The position numbers and the translations under genes were made by a program. Positions 59,275-64,000 of a stretch of 64,000 bases of DNA are shown piece after piece (position 1 is the first letter of the stretch; each line of letters starts with the position of its first letter). The notes below the pieces were generated by a model. The model ran no database searches, was not told where the DNA came from, and was given only the letters and a program-made list of their open reading frames with translations. The DNA comes from Chloranthus sessilifolius. Its lineage: Eukaryota; Streptophyta; Magnoliopsida; Chloranthales; Chloranthaceae. Location of the stretch: positions 127,438,831 through 127,502,830 of the forward strand of contig CM037585.1 of assembly GCA_021018995.1 (NCBI GenBank), given 5' to 3'.

Positions 59275-62200
59275 GTGGAGATGCCTGAAGAAAATGAGAA
59301 GTCTGAACTTGAGGATAAAAGTGAGATGAATGAGGAAGTCAAAAATGAGGAAAGAGAAGAGAAAAAGACTGAAGAAAAGAATGAGAGAGAAAGAATTTTT
59401 ATGCCCAAAGCCCCATATCCTCAAAGGCTAATGGGACTAAAGAAAAATAGCGATCAAGAAGAAATAATTGAAATGTTCAAGCAGTTAAAGATCAATATTC
59501 CCTTCCTAAATGCCATTCAGCAAGTACCGACATATGCAAAATTTTTAAAGGACTTAGTCACAATCAAGAGGAAGACTAACGTCCCGAAGAAAGCTTTCTT
59601 GGTAGAACAAGTAAGTTCAGTGCTGCAAGCGAGACTTCCGATTAAATATAAGGACCTTGGTTGTCCTACAATTTTAATCATCATAGGGAAGAATCGCATT
59701 GATCAAGCACTTCTAGATCTTGGAGCAAGTGTTAATCTATTACCATACACTGTTTACAAAGAACTCGAACTAGGAAAACTGAAACCCACAACTATGACCC
59801 TTCAACTTGCTGATAGGTCAATCAAGATTCCCAGGAGAATAATCGAGGATTTCCTGATTAAAGTAGACACTTTCTACTTTCCAGTCGATTTTGTTATCTT
59901 GGATACCGAGCCTGTTCCTAAATTAAAAAATAATTTTTCGATAATTCTGGGAAGACCTTTCCTAGCACTATCGAATGCATTAATTAATTATCAAAATGGG
60001 ATAATGAATTTGTCATTCGGAATCATGACCGTAGAGCTGAACATCTTTTACATTGCGAGACAACTTATTGAAGATGAGGAACATGCACAAGTATGCATGA
60101 TTGATAGCATTATGGAAAATACATTCTTTGCATCAAAATATGAGGACCCGTTGGAGGCGTGTCTAGCACATTTCGGTAAAAATTTCGATGTGAAGCAGGT
60201 GATCCACGACATTAACGAAATGTTAGATTCAACACCACTCTTGGGAGACAATGAATGGCAACTGAAAGACGAGGTCAAAGAGGAAGAAAATCAGGAAGAA
60301 TCAAGAAAAGAAGAGAAATTAAAGCTGGAATTGAAATCTCTCCCTGCCGATCTAAAATATACATACTTGGGCAGAGATGAAACTGATCCGATAATTATTT
60401 CAGCAAAACTAAATGAGGATCAAGAGAAACAACTCATTGAAGTACTCTAGGACCACAAAAGTATAATCGGATGGTCCATTAAGGACATTAAGGGTATTAG
60501 TCCAACGATATGTATGCACCAAATTCATTTGGAGGAAGGCGCTAAACCCTCTAGAGAACCACAATGCAGATTGAATCCAATAATGAAAGACATTGTGAGA
60601 AAGGAGGTTATTAAATTGCTAGATGCAGGGATTATATATCCTATTTCCGATAGTGAATGGGTTAGCCCGACACAAGTGGTTCCCAAAAAGTATGGAGTAA
60701 CTATGGTTAAGAATGAAGAGAATGAACTGATGCCAATAAAAGTTCAAATCGGTTAGAGAGTGTGCATTGATTATAGGAAGTTGAATTTAATGACAAAGAA
60801 GGATCACTTCCCTCTTCTGTTTATTGATCAAATGCTCGAAAGGCTAGCAGGACATCAATACTATTGTTTCCTCGATGACTATTCTGGATATAATCTGATA
60901 GTCATAGCATCAGAAGATCATGAGAAAACAATATTCACATGTCCATTCGAAACATTCTCCTACAGGCGAATGCCATTTGGGCTCTGCAACGCTCCAGCCA
61001 CCTTTCAAAGATGCATGCTAAGTATATTCTCGGACATGCTGAAGAGATTTTTGGAAGTTTTCATGGATGGCTTCTCAATCCATGGGGACAATTTTAATGA
61101 TTGCCTGCAAAATCTCTCTCTAGTTCTTGCGAGATGTCACGAAAAGAACCTTGTTTTGAATTGGGAGAAATGTCATTTCATGGTTCAGAGTGGTATAGTC
61201 CTTGGACACATCATTTCATCCAAAGGTATTGAGGTGGACAAGGCAAAAGTAGATTTGATTTCAAACCTTTCACCACCCCGAACAGTTGGGGAGATTAGGT
61301 TTTTCCTTAGACATGCCAGTTTTTATCGACGCTTTATCAAGGACTTCAGTAAGATCATGAAACCTTTAAGCAACTTACTCGGTAAAGATGTCCCATTCCT
61401 TTTTGATGAGAAATGCCTGAAAGCTTTTGAGGCAATTAAAGCTGAACTTGTTCAAGCCCCAATAATCCAATATCTGGATTAGAATTTGCCGTTTGAGATA
61501 ATGTGTGACGCATCTGATCATGCGATAGGAGCAATACTGGGACAAAGGGTGGATAAAATTTCACATGTAATTTACTATGCAAGTCGCATGCTAAATGATA
61601 CACAATTGAATTACTCCACCACAGAAAAGGAACTCCTAGCTGTAGTCTTTGCGCTAGATAAATTTCGATCCTATTTGTTGGAATTAAAAGTTGTGGTGTT
61701 TACAGATCATGCGGCCCTCTATTACCTATTTACGAAAAAGGATGCAAAATTTCGTTTGATCCAGTGGATTTTACTTTTGTAAGAGTTCGATTTGGAGATT
61801 AAAGATAAGAAGAGATCAGAAAATGTGGTAGCTGACCATTTATCTCGAATTATTATTGAAAAATCTGATGAGCTAGCCCCAATCTTGGAAAATTTTCTCG
61901 ATGAATAATTGTTTGCGATAGAATATTTACCATGGTATGCGGATCTGATCAACTATTTGGTAACGGATCAGGTACCATTGCATTGGAATAAGAATGTAAA
62001 AGTTATTTTCCTGGTACGAGCAAAGCATTACTTTTTTGAGGATCCATACTTGTTTAAATATTGTGTCGATCAAATTATCAGAAGGTGCATTTCAGAATCT
62101 GAGCAGTCAAAAATCATTTCATTCTGTCATGAGTTGTCTTGTGGGGGACATTTCAGCTTAAGAAAGACTGCTACTAAGATCTTTCAATGTGGATTTTATT

Positions 62201-63225
62201 GGCCAATAATTTTCAAGGACCGTCACCAGCAATGCATGCCGTGTAGCAATTGTCAAATGTTAGAAAGAATTTCAAAGATAAACATGATGCCCTTAAATCC
62301 AATTCTTGAAGTTGAAGTGTTCGATGTATGGGGAATAAACTTCATGGGCCCATTCTTGAATTCTTTTGGGAATTCATACATCATCATTGCAGTAGATTAT
62401 GTTTCAAAATGGGTCAAAGCAATGGCCTGCAAATCTAACGATCACAAGGTGGTTGTTAAAGTCCTTAAGAATGAGGTTTTTTCGAGATTCGGTACTCCAC
62501 GTGCTATTATTAGCGATGGTGGAAAGCATTTCTGCAACAAAGTTTTTGCTCAGGTAATGAAAAAGTACGGGATCACGCACAAAGTGTCTACACCGTACCA
62601 CCCTCAAACCAGTGGACAAGTTGAGATTTTTAATCAAGAGATAAAATGCATTTTAGAGAAAACGATAAAGCCTAATCGGAGAGATTGGTCGTTAAAATTG
62701 AACGATGCACTTTGGGCTTATCGGACAACATTCAAAACTCCCATTGGAATGTCACTATTTAGGATGGTTTTCGGTAAAGGTTGTCATCTACCAGTTGAGT
62801 TAGAACACCGTGCTTATTGGGCTATTAAGTCTCTGAATTTTAATTTGCAAAAAGCGGGTGAGAAGCGATGCTTAGAAATTGCTGAATTGGAAGAACTAAG
62901 AGCTGATACTTATAACTGTGCAAAATTATACACGGATTGCATAAAGCGTGCCCATGATCAGCTCATTTTAAGAAAATCATTCACTGTGGGTCAGAAGGTG
63001 TTGTTATACAACTCACGACCTCATTTGTTTCCAGGGAAGCTTAAAACCCGATGGAATGGTCCATTTCATATAAACCGGATATTTATGAATGGAGCAATTG
63101 AACTCTGCAATCTGTGGAATGGGGGAACATTTTGAGTCAACGGGCAACGGGTGAAACCATTTCTCGAAAATGTCATTGAAAATTTTGATGAAGTTGTGTT
63201 AAGCGATCCCGATCAATCGGGATGA
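59275..63225 (+). pseudogene. pol: Athila 2 pol: protease, RT, RNase H, integrase (seven in-frame stops)
   Basis: A Glu/Lys-rich linker precedes the protease, whose catalytic LLDLGASVNLLP is intact, unlike in Athila 1. TAG falls at 60448 and 60754. RT has CIDYRKLN, PFGLCNAPATF and FMDGFSIHG; the second catalytic Asp of the box is Gly here. RNase H and integrase follow, with stops at 61480, 61780 and 61906. Integrase then stays open from 61909 to 63135 ([31 protein letters not shown]), with TGA at 63133 before the final 30 residues. There are no large deletions, and most damage is single-base. Confidence 0.92.
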
Positions 63226-63327
63226 AATTAAAAATTTGGGGATGTTGGGCTAGCGACACTAAATTTAGTGCTTTTTGGGAGGCAACCCAAGTAAAAAAAA
63301 ATAAAAATTAAAAAAAAAAAGGTTTGG

Positions 63328-63762
63328 TCGATCGATCGCCTTCAAACCTCGATTGATTGGCAGTATGAACACTGGTCGATCAATCCCAATTTCCTTGATC
63401 AATCGATATTTATTTTCGTGACATTAACTGTCACGCCTTTTTAGTGCGATATTTTATTCAGTCGATCAATCGTTGTGGTCAGTCGATTAATTGACCTAAT
63501 CGTTGCTGTTTTCAAGGAAAATTAACTGTCACATCTTTTCATACGCTACATGCGCCGTCCTCGATCAATCGACCTTTAGTACACCTATTGACGTAGCATT
63601 CCAACTCTTGGGGAAGCGCTGCATGTCAGTGTCGATCGATCGACCCCTCTAGGTTGATGTATCGGCATTCATTGAAGTAACGGGTGCTCTTAAATGCCTT
63701 TATGTCGCGCCTTTTCCATGTTAACGTCAATCGATCGAACTATACAAGTCGATCGATCGACG
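63328..63762. repeat. Palindrome pairs between pol and ORF3 of Athila 2
   Basis: At least five pairs with TCGATCGATCGA, TCGATCAATCGA and variants, spacers 7-10 bp. The last pair (about 63728-63761) ends some 40 bp before the TATTTAAA box, as in Athila 1. Confidence 0.9.
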
Positions 63763-63802
63763 TGAAATAGTACGCCCAAGAATGAAGAGGTCCCTCTGAG
63801 TT

Positions 63803-63810
63803 TATTTAAA
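63803..63810 (+). promoter_or_regulatory. TATTTAAA box before Athila 2 ORF3
   Basis: TATTTAAAGG, 95 bp before the ORF3 ATG, preceded by palindrome pairs. It matches the arrangement at 42641. Confidence 0.65.
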
Positions 63811-63897
63811 GGATCGAGCGTCCTTTTCATTCCTCATTCTCTCCAACATTCCTCGTCTGCTTCGAAGTTCTCTGACTCTTTCCCTAGCACTCTCTTG

Positions 63898-64000
63898 ATG
63901 GAGTCATCATCTTCTGTTTGACTACCTCCCCGACCGGAAGGAATCTTTAGAGAACGACCCAAAGGTCGCTTTGCAATTAAGGAACTCTCATCGGAATACG
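63898..64000 (+). pseudogene. Start of Athila 2 ORF3 (runs off window)
   Basis: The ATG at 63898 opens a Ser-rich start with a TGA after seven codons. The same frame then continues with PRPEGIFRERPKGRFAIKE to the window edge. Position and leader match ORF3 of Athila 1. The TGA fits a CGA that lost its cytosine. Confidence 0.6.

Larger units (their letters stand above)
55743..64000 (+). mobile_element. Second Athila-type element (3' end outside window)
   Basis: The order is 5' LTR, PBS, palindrome array, gag, pol, palindrome array, TATTTAAA box and the start of ORF3. Its coding regions align with Athila 1 throughout, but its LTR is shorter and its palindromes are mainly TCGATCGATCGA and TCGATCAATCGA, so it is another subfamily. 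Gag and pol hold many stops. Confidence 0.92.

Overview
The window is a stretch of plant nuclear heterochromatin built almost entirely from transposable elements, many nested in one another. I found no intact host gene. An angiosperm is indicated by the element lineages (Tekay/Del chromovirus, Athila, Tat/Ogre-like, hAT, CACTA, MITEs), by plant-type primer-binding sites (tRNA-iMet for Tekay, tRNA-Asp for Athila) and by GT-AG introns. The species cannot be told from the sequence.

Layout. (1) 1-9945, minus strand: a Tekay-type element lacking only its 3' LTR, which lies off the left edge. Reading right to left it has 5' LTR, PBS, gag, an intron-like gap, pol with a chromodomain, a palindrome array, a TATA box and an extra ORF (ORF3) related to the 'putative plant transposon protein' family. 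(2) 9946-11034: a truncated second LTR of the same family. (3) 11719-15507: a solo Tekay-type LTR with target-site duplication (TSD) AGACT. (4) 15595-21031: a dead hAT transposon with 8-bp TSD. (5) 21040-25170: decayed single-copy-like DNA with a relic of the RNase P subunit p29 (POP4), an unidentified membrane-protein relic, two inverted-repeat MITEs, a CACTA-type terminus and microsatellites. (6) about 25180-29690: a decayed Tat/Ogre-like gag unit. (7) 31120-53557: the 3' part of a second Tekay-type element (ORF3 pseudogene and 3' LTR). Its LTR is split by a complete Athila element at 34183-51510 (TSD TGCTT), which itself contains a solo Tekay-type LTR at 45728-48579 (TSD GTATC). (8) 53558-55742: remnants of an unclassified LTR family. 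(9) 55743-64000: a second Athila element running off the right edge.

The strongest unusual signal is an architecture rather than a gene. Short 10-14 bp palindromes or near-palindromes are arranged in pairs or runs, mostly separated by 7-11 bp of variable spacer, so the period is about 21 bp (two helical turns). The palindrome itself is family-specific: TCGATTAATCGA, TCGATCGATCGA or TCGATGCATCGA in Tekay and Athila; CTCGC-type in Tekay 2; ACCGGT-type in the 53.6-55.7 kb LTR; GGTAGATCTACC and TATCGGACGATA in the hAT. In the LTR elements these arrays sit beside promoters and between ORFs. In both Athila elements the array is followed by TATTTAAAGG and then ORF3. Tekay and Athila carry recognisably related ORF3s, so an ORF3 protein acting on its own family's palindromes is a testable hypothesis, similar in logic to the VANC anti-silencing proteins of VANDAL elements.

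Nearly all elements are dead. Comparing the two Athila copies shows that most premature stops are C-to-T (or G-to-A) changes, as expected from deamination of methylated cytosine.
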